A DNA stretch of 32,814 bases from an uncultured Muribaculaceae bacterium. Its GTDB lineage: Bacteria > Bacteroidota > Bacteroidia > Bacteroidales > Muribaculaceae. The DNA lies in NCBI GenBank assembly GCA_910587355.1, contig CAJUKF010000032.1, forward strand, positions 1 to 32,814. Reading direction: 5' to 3'. Position 1 is the first letter of the stretch, and each line of letters starts with the position of its first letter. The notes below the pieces were generated by a model. It worked only from the letters and a program-made list of their open reading frames with translations. It did not search any database and was not told where the DNA came from. The position numbers and the translations under genes are program-made. Positions 7,789-16,599 of the stretch are shown piece after piece.

Positions 7789-8769
7789 ATGGTTCTGCGT
7801 TCAATCCGTTTATGGTTCCCGTTTCTGGCACAGGTCTTGTCGCTGGCTGTAACGTCGTGTGTCTATGACCATGAGGATTGTCCTGAGAATCTGTCATTGG
7901 ATATAGTGAGCGACTGGCAGCTTGCGCCGGATGCCTCTCCGGGCGGAATGGCATATATATTTTTCCCTTACGACGGTTCTGTCCCCTGGAGGTTCGACTT
8001 TATCGGTAATTTGGCCGGAAAAGTGACTCTGCCAGTGGGCACTTACAGTTTTCTGAGCTATAACGATGATACTGCCTCCGTGATTTTCTCGGAAGACAGC
8101 GGCTATGACGGTTATGAGGCCACTACAGCCGATGCAGACTCCCCTGATGCGTCTTGTCATGGAGAGAGGTCAGGCGATAGAGTATTGCGCACTCCCGATA
8201 TGCTGTGGGGCTGTGCATATGGTTATGTTGACCTTTGGTACGACGGTGTGCGCCACACCGTACTCGGAACAGATAAATCGGACAGTGGCTCTGTATTTTC
8301 TCCAGAATTCATACTCACTGCGCTGCAACGCCCCTTGACGGCACATTATACTTTCCGCATAGAGGATGTCAGAAATCTGTCGGGTGGCCGGTCTATGAGT
8401 GCCACACTTTCCGGCATGGCCGGTTCGCTTTCTTTGGCTTCGGGCGTGAAAGGACGCTATCCTTCCTCTCTGTTATTAAAGGTAAAGGGGCTTGATTCTG
8501 AAACAATCGGGGGAGATTTTTATACTTTCGGTATTCCGTCGGAGCCCGACGCTCCCAATATACTGAGCCTTTATGTTGTAATAAAAGACGGACGCAGGTT
8601 TTGTTATAAGTTTGATGTCAGTCCTCAGGTACGCGACGCTCCCGACCCGATGGAAGTGACATTAATCCTACGCGGTCTGACAATTGAGCCACCGTCCGAA
8701 GGTGATGAGACCGGCTTCGATATCACCGTTGATGGCTGGGAGACTGTCATTGTGAACATAAAAGATTAA
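7789..8769 (+). CDS. DUF5119 family fimbrial-type lipoprotein
   Basis: A 326-residue lipoprotein. The signal peptide ends LSLAVTSC with the lipidated Cys at 24, followed by the VYDHEDCPENLSL start of the mature protein. The segment SDWQLAPDASPGGMAYIFF, then a strand pattern ending YSFLSYNDDTASVIF, is characteristic of DUF5119, a family encoded beside FimA/Mfa-like fimbrillins and regarded as an accessory or anchor subunit. It precedes a fimbrillin-like gene by 60 nt on the same strand, and I see no promoter in that gap, so the two are probably cotranscribed. A weak TACCTTTA at 7760-7767 could be its -7 element. The role in a fimbria is inferred from family and context. Confidence 0.82.
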   Translation: MVLRSIRLWFPFLAQVLSLAVTSCVYDHEDCPENLSLDIVSDWQLAPDASPGGMAYIFFPYDGSVPWRFDFIGNLAGKVTLPVGTYSFLSYNDDTASVIFSEDSGYDGYEATTADADSPDASCHGERSGDRVLRTPDMLWGCAYGYVDLWYDGVRHTVLGTDKSDSGSVFSPEFILTALQRPLTAHYTFRIEDVRNLSGGRSMSATLSGMAGSLSLASGVKGRYPSSLLLKVKGLDSETIGGDFYTFGIPSEPDAPNILSLYVVIKDGRRFCYKFDVSPQVRDAPDPMEVTLILRGLTIEPPSEGDETGFDITVDGWETVIVNIKD

Positions 8770-8829
8770 AATATGTTCTATTTATAAGTTGTTGACAATA
8801 ATTCAGATAATCCATAAATATTCAATTAT

Positions 8830-9864
8830 ATGAAAAAGGAATTTATTATTCTCGGACTGGCTGCATGTATGGGTGTGTTCGGCGGATGTTCGGACAATGA
8901 AATACCGCAGAGGGGCGCCGACAGCCGCATAATTTCACTCAGCGCCGTGGTTCCTAATGTTTCCCGTGGAGCATCTACAACGACAGCTTCGATAAAAGAC
9001 TTCATTGTATATGCCTTTACCGGAGGGTCGGTACTTATGGACGGTGTGAAAGTGACGCGAGAAGGTGCGTCGTGGGTATATTCTCCCGAAGCTTATTGGC
9101 CTGTTACGCCGGTGAATTTCTATGCTTTCAGCCCGGAAATCAATATTACGGCCGATATTACCGGAGAAGGAGGCGGTCATATACCGGGATATGTCAACGA
9201 CGGCAAAAAAGACCTCCTTTATTCAGTACGTACGAATGTAGCACAGCAGGCCGCCCCGGTCTCACTGAACTTCCGTCATGCATTGTCTAAGGTCAGCATA
9301 CTCATGAGTTCGACCAACCAGCGCATCAATGTCGCAGTAAGTTATATCTCGCTTAAGAATATCTACTACAAAGGTAGTTTCACATTCCCTTCTTCATCCA
9401 CACTCGCTTCGGCCCCCGATGTAATAGGCTCATGGTCTGAACTGCAAGGAAAGACTGAGATGATGACCTTCGCTGTGATTGGACAGGAAGACGTGATTGA
9501 ACTTACCCCTGTACCTACCGACTATACCCTTACCAATCTTGACTGCAGTTATGTGATACCTCAGCCTCTGACAGACGTACAGTTGTCGGGAAACGGGTAT
9601 GCCGGCACATATATCGAAGTAGACTGCGAAATCTTCGACTCGGCTACCGGTGCGAAACTTTGGCCCAATGCCAATACTCCCTCATATATGCTCGTGCCCC
9701 ATACCGAGACCGGCCGAATTATATATCCGGCTTCTTCAGCAAATGTAAAGGAATATCAGCCCGGCCATGCATACATATACAATATATCAATCAACAACCC
9801 CGATGTACTGGATAAAATCGAATTCGATGTCACTGTTGACGATTATTCAATAGACCAGATGTAA
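8830..9864 (+). CDS. Fimbrillin family lipoprotein (Mfa-like)
   Basis: A 344-residue protein with a lipoprotein signal peptide ending GVFGGC (Cys20). The mature N-terminus (ISLSAVVPNVSRGAS) is followed by TASIKDFIVYAFTGG and by the WPVTPVNFYAFSP motif typical of the fimbrillin (Mfa-like) family of Bacteroidales. The C-terminal part contains a GHAYIYNISINNPD segment, the usual last strands of the fold. Type V pilins are lipoproteins later cleaved after an Arg; candidate Arg residues lie at RGADSR and VSRGAS, but this is inference. The gene closes a two-gene unit and is followed 30 nt later by a strong terminator. It may be a stalk or tip subunit of a type V pilus-like structure. Confidence 0.85.
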   Translation: MKKEFIILGLAACMGVFGGCSDNEIPQRGADSRIISLSAVVPNVSRGASTTTASIKDFIVYAFTGGSVLMDGVKVTREGASWVYSPEAYWPVTPVNFYAFSPEINITADITGEGGGHIPGYVNDGKKDLLYSVRTNVAQQAAPVSLNFRHALSKVSILMSSTNQRINVAVSYISLKNIYYKGSFTFPSSSTLASAPDVIGSWSELQGKTEMMTFAVIGQEDVIELTPVPTDYTLTNLDCSYVIPQPLTDVQLSGNGYAGTYIEVDCEIFDSATGAKLWPNANTPSYMLVPHTETGRIIYPASSANVKEYQPGHAYIYNISINNPDVLDKIEFDVTVDDYSIDQM

Positions 9865-9893
9865 CACCTCCCTTCAAGACATAAACGTTTTTA

Positions 9894-9939
9894 ATGTGTC
9901 CCGGAAGTTGAATCCTCCCACTTCCGGGACACATTTTTT
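9894..9939 (+). terminator. Rho-independent terminator after the fimbrillin gene
   Basis: A perfect 15-bp stem (9894-9908 with 9920-9934, left arm ATGTGTCCCGGAAGT) encloses an 11-nt loop and runs directly into a T-run at 9934-9939. It lies 30 nt after the fimbrillin stop and upstream of the GH43 start. Confidence 0.92.
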
Positions 9940-9972
9940 GATATGGGTAAAAGCCGGAGCATGTTTTTGTCT

Positions 9973-9980
9973 TATCTTTG
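9973..9980 (+). promoter_or_regulatory. Candidate -7 element of the GH43 gene
   Basis: TATCTTTG fits TAnnTTTG and lies about 42 nt before the ATG at 10022, just after the terminator. No correctly spaced TTG is visible at -33, so this is a partial match. Confidence 0.5.
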
Positions 9981-10021
9981 CAGAAAATTACGATAAAACC
10001 AGACTCTCACTTAGATTTTAC

Positions 10022-11023
10022 ATGAATAAGAACCGGCTATCCACATTCGCAGCTGTAGCTGCATCGCTTCTTTCGTTGAGCGCCTGCAATAGAGCGGGCG
10101 CGCCTGCTCATACCGACACCGACCGTGAGGGGGCTGAAATTTTCTTTGCCGACCCGACAGTTTTTGTTGATAACGGGAAATACTATCTCAGTGGCACTCG
10201 CAATCAGGAACCGCTCGGTTTTGCCCTCCTCGAAAGCGACAATCTTCGCGACTGGCATTATGCGCGTCCCGACTCGATGATTCTCCGCAAAGGCGAAGGC
10301 GTTTTCGGCGACAAAGGTTTCTGGGCTCCCCAATTCTATAAGCTCGGCGACAAATATCTTTACCTCTACACTGCAAACGAGCAAGTCACCATGGCTCAGG
10401 CTGACAGCATAAGCGGACTTTTCACTCAGCAGAATATAGAACCGATTGATGCCTCCGAGAAAAACATCGACCCTTTCCTATTCCGCGATGACGACGGTAA
10501 ATTTTATCTCTATCACGTACGCTTCAATCACGGCAATTTCCTTTGGGTGGCTGAGTTCAATCCCGAAACCGGACATATTGCAGAGGGCACCCTCCGTCCC
10601 GTTTTCAAGAATACCCAGCCGTGGGAGCACACCGGCGCATATCCCAGCGACCCCATTATGGAAGGTCCGACACTCATAAAACTCGACGGCACATATTATC
10701 TCTTTTATTCGGCCAACCATTTCATGAGCCCCGACTACGCCGTCGGCTATGCCACAGCCCCCACTCCCCTCGGACCGTGGACGAAGAACGAAGCCAATCC
10801 CGTAATCAGCCGTAAGATTGTCGGCGAAAAAGGCTCGGGCCACGGCGATGTGTTCACCGACCGCGACGGCACGCTCCGCTATGTCTACCACGTTCACAAC
10901 AGCGATTCCGTTGTATCGCCGCGCCGCACACGCATAGTCTCACTGAGGGTCGACAAATCCAAAGGGCAGCCCTATTCAATAACCGCCGACCCCGAATCGG
11001 TCATTGTCCCTGTCCGCAAATAA
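10022..11023 (+). CDS. Glycoside hydrolase family 43 lipoprotein
   Basis: A 333-residue exported enzyme with a lipoprotein signal ending SLSAC (Cys22). The five-bladed beta-propeller fold of GH43 is indicated by the three catalytic positions in order: Asp44 in FADPTV (general base), Asp150 in NIDPF (pKa modulator) and Glu214 in MEGPTL (general acid). GH43 enzymes cleave alpha-L-arabinofuranosides, beta-xylosides or related linkages; the exact activity cannot be read here. The frame extends upstream to 9896, but that would include the previous terminator, so the ATG at 10022 with its signal peptide is used. There is no SusC/SusD pair nearby, so it is not part of an obvious polysaccharide utilisation locus. 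Confidence 0.9.
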   Translation: MNKNRLSTFAAVAASLLSLSACNRAGAPAHTDTDREGAEIFFADPTVFVDNGKYYLSGTRNQEPLGFALLESDNLRDWHYARPDSMILRKGEGVFGDKGFWAPQFYKLGDKYLYLYTANEQVTMAQADSISGLFTQQNIEPIDASEKNIDPFLFRDDDGKFYLYHVRFNHGNFLWVAEFNPETGHIAEGTLRPVFKNTQPWEHTGAYPSDPIMEGPTLIKLDGTYYLFYSANHFMSPDYAVGYATAPTPLGPWTKNEANPVISRKIVGEKGSGHGDVFTDRDGTLRYVYHVHNSDSVVSPRRTRIVSLRVDKSKGQPYSITADPESVIVPVRK

Positions 11024-11057
11024 TTCGCCGCTTACAGTCAGTTCCGATTAAATTGCC

Positions 11058-11065
11058 TAATTTTG
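11058..11065 (+). promoter_or_regulatory. Possible -7 element immediately before rsmF
   Basis: TAATTTTG fits TAnnTTTG but lies only 3 nt before the first ATG (11069) and 9 nt before the second (11075), so a transcript from it would be almost leaderless. No correctly spaced -33 TTG is seen. It could be coincidence, with rsmF read through from the GH43 gene 45 nt upstream. Confidence 0.3.
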
Positions 11066-11068
11066 CAG

Positions 11069-12490
11069 ATGAATATGGAACAGACACTTCCGGCCGAATT
11101 TATTGAGATGCTCCGAAGCTACGGCGACGACTACGCCGGGCCGCTTCTGCACGGGCTTTCCGAGCCTCCGCAGGTGAGTGTGCGCGCCAATATCCTCAAA
11201 GGTGCGACGCCTCTCCCCGGTGCCGACATCGTGCCGTGGTGTGAGCAGGGTTTCTATCTGCCCGAGCGCCCCGTGTTCGCCGCCGACCCCGCATGGCATC
11301 AGGGTCTTTATTACGTTCAGGATGCCTCCTCGATGATTTACGGTGAGGCTGTGAACCGGATAGTTGACCGTTTTTTAAGTAAAGACATTCCTCTTCGATA
11401 TCTCGATGCCTGTGCCGCGCCCGGCGGCAAGAGTATAGCGGCCCTCGAAGCCCTGCCTCCGCAGTCGCTTGTAGTCTCGAACGAACTCGACCGTCACCGT
11501 GCCAATATTCTCGCCGAGAATATGGCTAAGGAAGGCTCGCCGTTTTCGGTAGTCTGCCGCGGGGATGCCTCACGCCTTGCGAAGCTTAAAGATGCTTTCG
11601 ATATAGTCGCTGTCGACGCTCCCTGCTCGGGCGAAGGCATGATGCGCAAGGAAGCCGAAGCCATCCGCCAATGGTCGCAGGGCCTGATAGCCGACTGCGG
11701 CGCCGTACAGCGCGAAATCCTCTCGGCTCTGTGGAACGCTCTCCGTCCCGGCGGCGTTCTCATCTACAGCACATGCACATTCAACCGCACCGAAAACGAG
11801 CTCAACGTTGCCTTTATTGCCGAAGAACTCGGCGGCGAAAGCATCGGCCTCGGCCTCGCCGATGACTACAAAGGCATTTTCCCCGGCATAGGCACACCGT
11901 ATCATTGCTGCCGTCTTGCCCCCGGACATGTCCGAGGCGAAGGTCTGTTTATAGCCGCATTGCGCAAACCCGGCGATGCACCGGCGCAGAAATCATCAAA
12001 AAAGACTGCACAAAAGCCCCTGAGCGGCTTTTCGCGGCGTTGCGTCACTGTCCCCGAGTCTTTTGTAGAGCAGACCTCTCCGCAGGGAATCACTCTTCTT
12101 CCGGCCGTTCATGCGGCATTTATCTCCGAAATATCCCGTAAAACCGAAATACTCCGTGCCGGTCTGCCCGTCGCCGTCCCCAAGGGCCGCGACTATGTGC
12201 CCTGTCACGAACTCGCCCTCTCCGTCGCTCTCAGTTCCTCGTCGTTTCCGCGTATGGACCTCGACTATGCCGGTGCAATGGCATATCTCCGTGGCGAAAT
12301 CCTTACGAATCTCCCCGACGGGCTCCCTAAAGACTTTGTGCTTGTATGCTACGGCGGACAGCCCCTCGGTTTCGTAAAAAACATAGGCCGGAGGGCCAAT
12401 AATCTCTATCCCGATGCCTTGCGTCTCCGCCTCAGTCCGCGTTATCTCCCCCCGGAGGCTCCGGCATCATTAATCACCCTTACCCGATGA
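11069..12490 (+). CDS. rsmF: 16S rRNA m5C methyltransferase, RsmF type
   Basis: A 473-residue SAM-dependent RNA methyltransferase of the NOL1/NOP2/Sun family. Motif I is DACAAPGGKS (about 113-122), motif IV is VDAPCSGEG with the first conserved Cys (about 186), and motif VI is STCTF with the catalytic Cys (about 236). The N-terminal LPAEF...PPQVSVRANILKG segment and the C-terminal RNA-binding part fit RsmF, which in E. coli makes m5C1407 of 16S rRNA; exact site specificity here is inferred. In-frame ATGs at 11069 and 11075 are both possible starts. The stop overlaps the start of the ABC transporter gene by 4 nt (ATGA), so the two are translationally coupled. Confidence 0.88.
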   Translation: MNMEQTLPAEFIEMLRSYGDDYAGPLLHGLSEPPQVSVRANILKGATPLPGADIVPWCEQGFYLPERPVFAADPAWHQGLYYVQDASSMIYGEAVNRIVDRFLSKDIPLRYLDACAAPGGKSIAALEALPPQSLVVSNELDRHRANILAENMAKEGSPFSVVCRGDASRLAKLKDAFDIVAVDAPCSGEGMMRKEAEAIRQWSQGLIADCGAVQREILSALWNALRPGGVLIYSTCTFNRTENELNVAFIAEELGGESIGLGLADDYKGIFPGIGTPYHCCRLAPGHVRGEGLFIAALRKPGDAPAQKSSKKTAQKPLSGFSRRCVTVPESFVEQTSPQGITLLPAVHAAFISEISRKTEILRAGLPVAVPKGRDYVPCHELALSVALSSSSFPRMDLDYAGAMAYLRGEILTNLPDGLPKDFVLVCYGGQPLGFVKNIGRRANNLYPDALRLRLSPRYLPPEAPASLITLTR

Positions 12491-14340
12491 AAGATTTTTT
12501 TGTAGTGCTCCGGCGGTTCGTGCCGCCGTATAAGAAATGTCTCGCGCTGAATATCATCTTCAATATTCTCGCGGCTTTTCTCACGCTTTTCTCCTTCGCT
12601 CTGATTATTCCCATTCTTCAGATGCTTTTCCGGATTAATACGGACACATACACATACATGACCCTCGCCGACGGCTCGCTTAAGGAAGTCGCCTTCAACA
12701 ATTTCTACTATTACACCCAGGAACTTATTGCGCATTACGGTGCCGTGACCACTCTCGCCGTACTCGCAGCCGCACTTGTGGTGATGACAGCAGCCAAAAC
12801 CGGCGCCACATATCTCAGTTCCTATTTCATCATACCGATGCGTTCGGGCATTGTCCGCGATATCCGCAACTATGTCTACGACAAAATCACCTCCCTGCCC
12901 ATTGGTTTCTTCACCACTGAGCGCAAGGGCGACGTCATGGCCCGTATGAGCGGCGATGTCGCCGAGGTCGAGAATTCAATCATGGCCTCGCTCGACATGA
13001 TGTTCAAAAATCCTATCATGATTATCGTCTGCCTCGGCATGATGATAGCCATTTCGTGGCAGCTGACGGTATTCGTGTTCATCCTCCTTCCTTTGGCCGG
13101 TCTCGTCATGGGCCGTGTCGGCAAGCGCCTCAAACGCCAGTCGCTCGAAGGACAGAACCAGTGGGGCGTGCTTATGTCGACTATCGAGGAAACTCTCGGC
13201 GGCCTCCGCATAATCAAGGCTTTCAACGCCGAGAAAAAAATGGACGACCGATTCCATGCCGAGAATCAGGTATTCTATAATATTTCCAATTCAGTCTCGC
13301 GCCGCCAGTCGCTCGCACACCCCATGAGCGAACTTCTCGGCACCACGGCTATCGCCATTATCCTCTGGTTCGGCGGTATGCTCATCCTTTCGGGCAAGAC
13401 AAGCCTCAATGCCGCCGACTTTATATATTACATGGTGATTTTCTACAACATCATCAATCCTGCCAAAGACCTCTCCAAAGCCGTGTATTCGGTTCAGAAA
13501 GGTCTCGCCTCAATGGAGCGTGTCGATAAGATTCTCAATGCCGTCAACCCCATTCAGGACCCGGCTCATCCGCGCGCGCTCCCCGAGGGTATGAAAGCAA
13601 CGGGCGTGAAATTCGACAACGTATGCTTCTCCTACGACGGCTCCGTGGAGGTCCTTCACGACATCTGTCTCGATATAAAGCCCGGCGCGACCGTGGCCCT
13701 CGTCGGGCAGTCAGGCTCCGGCAAGTCTACCGTCGCCGACCTTATTCCGCGTTTCTACGATGTTACTTCCGGCTCCGTCAGTGTCGGCGGCATCGATGTG
13801 CGGCAGCTTGGCGTCCACGATTTGCGTTCGCTCATGGGCAATGTCAATCAGGAGGCAATACTTTTCAACGACACTATTTTCAACAACATCGCCTTTGGTG
13901 TCGACAACGCCTCGCTCGAGGCTGTGCGCGCAGCTGCACGTGTGGCCAATGCCGACGACTTCATCATGGCTACGGAAAACGGCTATGACACCCTTATCGG
14001 CGACCGCGGATGCCGTCTTTCAGGCGGTCAGCGCCAGCGCATATCTATCGCACGCGCCATTCTCAAAAACCCCTCTATTCTCATTCTCGACGAAGCAACT
14101 TCCGCCCTCGACAGCGAGAGTGAAACCCTCGTTCAGGAAGCCCTCGACCGCCTCATGCACGGCCGCACCACTCTTGTAATCGCCCACCGTCTCTCCACAA
14201 TCCGCCGTGCCGACCTCATCTGCGTCATGCACGAAGGCCGCATTGTCGAATCCGGCACGCACGAGCAGCTCCTTGCTCCCGATGCACGCGGCTTCTACCG
14301 CCGCCTCGTCGAAATGCAGTCCCTTACCCCGGCGGAGTAA
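12487..14340 (+). CDS. ABC exporter, fused permease and ATPase (MsbA-like)
   Basis: A 617-residue half-transporter. The N-terminal membrane domain has about six hydrophobic helices, the first at ALNIIFNILAAFLTLFSFAL, and the C-terminal ATPase domain carries Walker A GQSGSGKS (407-414), the signature LSGGQRQR (511-518), Walker B ILILDEATSALD and the H-loop in IAHRLST. Length and layout match lipid- or drug-exporting type IV ABC half-transporters such as MsbA, which flips lipid A; MsbA identity is likely but not proven. It is translationally coupled to rsmF by a 4-nt overlap. No clear T-run terminator follows; a palindromic repeat lies 35 nt downstream. Confidence 0.9.
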   Translation: MKDFFVVLRRFVPPYKKCLALNIIFNILAAFLTLFSFALIIPILQMLFRINTDTYTYMTLADGSLKEVAFNNFYYYTQELIAHYGAVTTLAVLAAALVVMTAAKTGATYLSSYFIIPMRSGIVRDIRNYVYDKITSLPIGFFTTERKGDVMARMSGDVAEVENSIMASLDMMFKNPIMIIVCLGMMIAISWQLTVFVFILLPLAGLVMGRVGKRLKRQSLEGQNQWGVLMSTIEETLGGLRIIKAFNAEKKMDDRFHAENQVFYNISNSVSRRQSLAHPMSELLGTTAIAIILWFGGMLILSGKTSLNAADFIYYMVIFYNIINPAKDLSKAVYSVQKGLASMERVDKILNAVNPIQDPAHPRALPEGMKATGVKFDNVCFSYDGSVEVLHDICLDIKPGATVALVGQSGSGKSTVADLIPRFYDVTSGSVSVGGIDVRQLGVHDLRSLMGNVNQEAILFNDTIFNNIAFGVDNASLEAVRAAARVANADDFIMATENGYDTLIGDRGCRLSGGQRQRISIARAILKNPSILILDEATSALDSESETLVQEALDRLMHGRTTLVIAHRLSTIRRADLICVMHEGRIVESGTHEQLLAPDARGFYRRLVEMQSLTPAE

Positions 14341-14374
14341 GACCTCATCTCAATGCTGGTTCCTTAACAATTTT

Positions 14375-14402
14375 AGTCTCGGCGGGTTTGCAACCCGACG
14401 CC
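14375..14402. repeat. Palindromic repeat family A, copy 1
   Basis: This 28-nt unit is 26/28 identical to 19913-19940. Its core is CGGGTT-tgc-AACCCG (14383-14397), extended by two more pairs after one mismatch. It lies in the 167-nt gap between the convergent ABC exporter and ApbE genes, and has no adjacent T-run. Confidence 0.85.
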
Positions 14403-14507
14403 ACAACCCATGACAATAAAAATTGTGTCCGTACCATCAGCTTAAATATTATATTTTAGAAAAACGCGATGTTGCTTAAGTGCACGCCATTATCCCTTCT
14501 CCTGCTC

Positions 14508-15227
14508 TCAGGTATTCTGCTGAATAAACTTTATTTTCGCCATTACCTCGCCTTCCGCTCCCGAGGCCGTACGCACTTGCGCCGAGCCTTGTCCGCAGAC
14601 ATATTCACCCGTGAGCGGATTGATTATGTGGCGTCTATCCGCCGTGTCGTTGCCCGATGTCGTCAGGCATCCGTCTTTTACATTCCCCGGAACGTCGCCC
14701 ATAGCCATGATTGAACTGTTGCCCAGACTTACGAGCGCGTCGGTAATCCCGTGGTTCGTGAGGAGCGGCTTTATGCGGTCAATCGCATAGCCCTTTATGA
14801 ATCCCGATAGGTCGAGTACAATGCCGCTGCGGTGAAGAGTGCATGTCCTCTCCGCTTCCGATAGCTCGACATTAGATATAGTATCCGCTGTATGCCCGGG
14901 TGTATTTACCGTAATATCAAATAATCCCCCCGTAGTGCTGTGGTAGTGCAGGGCAAGACGCAGCATATCGAATAGGTCGTCTGAAAGCTTCACAGGCATA
15001 CCCACAGATGCTTTGCATAGCCGTGAAATCTCGCTGTCAGACTCGAATCGGTTTCCCGCTTGTTCAAGCCGCAATAAAAGCGCCCTCACCGCTTCTGCCG
15101 TTTCAAGAAGCGATGAGGGTGCCGTGTCTTTCTTGCGCAGCAGCAAATCGACGCGTGTGTGCATGGCTTCAAACCATGCGTAGAGGGCTGTCGAGCCGTC
15201 GGGGAGCTGTCGCGACTGGTGCTGCAC
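14508..15227 (-). CDS. ApbE-like FAD:protein FMN transferase
   Basis: A 239-residue protein that follows the ApbE pattern: FEAMHTRVDLLL near the start, NRFESDSEISRLCKA, TGGLFDITVNTPG, LDLSGFIKGYAIDRI, SLGNSSIMAMG, TTSG and HIINPLTG. ApbE enzymes use FAD to attach FMN to Thr or Ser of target proteins in the presence of Mg2+. The protein is about 100 residues shorter than usual and lacks both a signal peptide or lipobox and the normal C-terminal segment after the TASG stretch. The likely start is GTG at 15227, 9 nt after the upstream stop; no in-frame ATG precedes the FEAM motif. It is the last gene of the 19698-14508 operon. No protein encoded in this window shows a recognisable flavinylation motif. 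Confidence 0.8.
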   Translation of the reverse strand: MQHQSRQLPDGSTALYAWFEAMHTRVDLLLRKKDTAPSSLLETAEAVRALLLRLEQAGNRFESDSEISRLCKASVGMPVKLSDDLFDMLRLALHYHSTTGGLFDITVNTPGHTADTISNVELSEAERTCTLHRSGIVLDLSGFIKGYAIDRIKPLLTNHGITDALVSLGNSSIMAMGDVPGNVKDGCLTTSGNDTADRRHIINPLTGEYVCGQGSAQVRTASGAEGEVMAKIKFIQQNT

Positions 15228-15236
15228 TATGTTAGT

Positions 15237-16580
15237 TTACAGTTCTTTGATTTTGATGTTCTTGAACCACACCTCGTTGCCGTGGTCCTGAAGCAGTATG
15301 TAGCCCTGCGGCCAGTTGCCGAAATTGGGCCAGTTGCGGTATTTGCTGTAGGCTACCAGAGCATCCCACTCCTGGTTGTTGCGCTCGTATTCAAGCAGTT
15401 TTTCGCCGTTGAGCCAGTGCTCCACGTGGTTGCCGCGGACAATCACTGTCGCCGTGTTGAAATTGTTGATGTCGAACGGTTTCTTTTCCGGTGCAGGAAT
15501 CAGGTCGTAGAGCGAGCCGAGCTTGCGGTTGCCCTTCACGCCGAGTTTGGCGTCCGGGTGGCGTAAATCGTCCAGAATCTGGAATTCGCATCCGATTGCC
15601 GAACCGGCTCCTTTGTTGAGCGACGGGTCTACGAAATACTTGATGCCGCTGTTGGCTCCTTCGGTGATTTTGAAGTCGACCGACAGTATGAAATCTTTAT
15701 AAGTGCGTGTGGTCACTATGTCGCCGCCGTTGGTGCTTTCGCCGCCATCGGCAGGCATCACTTTAAGAATGCCGTCCTCAATCACCCATCCTTTCTGAGG
15801 GAATCCGTCGAGTTTGGCACCGCGCCAGCCGGTGCTGTCCTTGCCGTTGAAAAGCAGCTGCCAGCCGTCGGCAATCTCCTGCTCGGAAAGCGTGTTGTCA
15901 ATTACGTTGACTTCGGGGGCGGTTGTAGGCGTGAGGTTGGCGGCTACGTCATCGGTGCAAATCCTTATGTCGCGCCATGCCACTTCCTTGCCCTCGTCTT
16001 CTTTGGGCACGGCATGCACCTGAAGCGCAATGAAGCCTTCGGGGGTCATGTTGTCCCAAAGATTTGCGCAGGGCACGCCGTTCACCCATGTGCGGATGCT
16101 GTTGCCGTAGGCCTCGATGCGCACTTTATTCCACTCGCCCTGCTTGAAAGCCTTGCGCGCTGCCGGATTCTTGGTGAGCGGATAGAGCCAGCCGCGGCGC
16201 GATTCATCGTAAATGCCGCCAGACCATGCTCTGTCCGACGGGTCGATTTCGAACTGGTATCCATGGACTACGCCCTTGCGGTAGTTCTTAAGGCTCTGGC
16301 TACGCAGCTGCACGCCCGAGTTGAGCTTCGGGTCAACTTTGAATTCAAACTCCAGAATGAAGTCGCCGTAATTCTTGTCCGTGCGCAGAAAAGTGTTCGG
16401 AGTACCGCTCTTCGATGTGCCTACAATAGCGCCGTCGCGCACCGTGTAATTGGCTTTGCCGTTGACGCGGCTCCACCCGTTTAGATTTTTACCGTTAAAC
16501 AGCGGCTTCCAGTTTTCGGCCGTTACAGCCGATGTGCACAGAGCCGCTGCAACAGCAAGCATTATAAATTTCTTATTCAT
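15237..16580 (-). CDS. Exported protein with two DUF1080 domains (3-keto-disaccharide hydrolase type)
   Basis: A 447-residue protein with signal peptide MNKKFIMLAVAAALCTSAVTA and two tandem concanavalin-like DUF1080 domains. Domain 1 (about 22-208) begins WKPLFNGKNLNGW and contains NSGVQLRS; domain 2 (about 240-447) begins WQLLFNGKDSTGW and contains NSGIKYFVDP and HVEHWLNGEKLLEYE. DUF1080 includes enzymes that cleave 3-keto-glycosides, so with the adjacent Gfo/Idh/MocA oxidoreductases it suggests oxidation of a glycoside at C3 followed by cleavage of the glycosidic bond. The activity and the split of labour between the two domains are inferred. It is separated from the upstream oxidoreductase gene by 101 nt holding a palindromic repeat and a possible internal promoter. 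Confidence 0.88.
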   Translation of the reverse strand: MNKKFIMLAVAAALCTSAVTAENWKPLFNGKNLNGWSRVNGKANYTVRDGAIVGTSKSGTPNTFLRTDKNYGDFILEFEFKVDPKLNSGVQLRSQSLKNYRKGVVHGYQFEIDPSDRAWSGGIYDESRRGWLYPLTKNPAARKAFKQGEWNKVRIEAYGNSIRTWVNGVPCANLWDNMTPEGFIALQVHAVPKEDEGKEVAWRDIRICTDDVAANLTPTTAPEVNVIDNTLSEQEIADGWQLLFNGKDSTGWRGAKLDGFPQKGWVIEDGILKVMPADGGESTNGGDIVTTRTYKDFILSVDFKITEGANSGIKYFVDPSLNKGAGSAIGCEFQILDDLRHPDAKLGVKGNRKLGSLYDLIPAPEKKPFDINNFNTATVIVRGNHVEHWLNGEKLLEYERNNQEWDALVAYSKYRNWPNFGNWPQGYILLQDHGNEVWFKNIKIKEL

Positions 16581-16599
16581 GGTGATTATAAAGATTAAT

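Noticed and set aside
7589..7954. Upstream in-frame extension of the SGNH hydrolase, part of which (about 7690-7815) reads like the tail of a beta-rich surface protein.
   Set aside because: A full promoter at 7648-7678 and a clear signal peptide at 7588 show that the coding start is downstream; the rest overlaps the DUF5119 gene on the other strand. A relic of a lost gene end cannot be excluded but is not supported.
9896..10021. Longer N-terminus for the GH43 protein.
   Set aside because: It would begin inside the fimbrillin terminator hairpin and bury the lipoprotein signal peptide that starts at 10022.
14375..14402. Family A palindrome as the terminator of the ABC exporter gene.
   Set aside because: The stem is not followed by a T-run on either strand and the same unit recurs elsewhere as a dispersed repeat.
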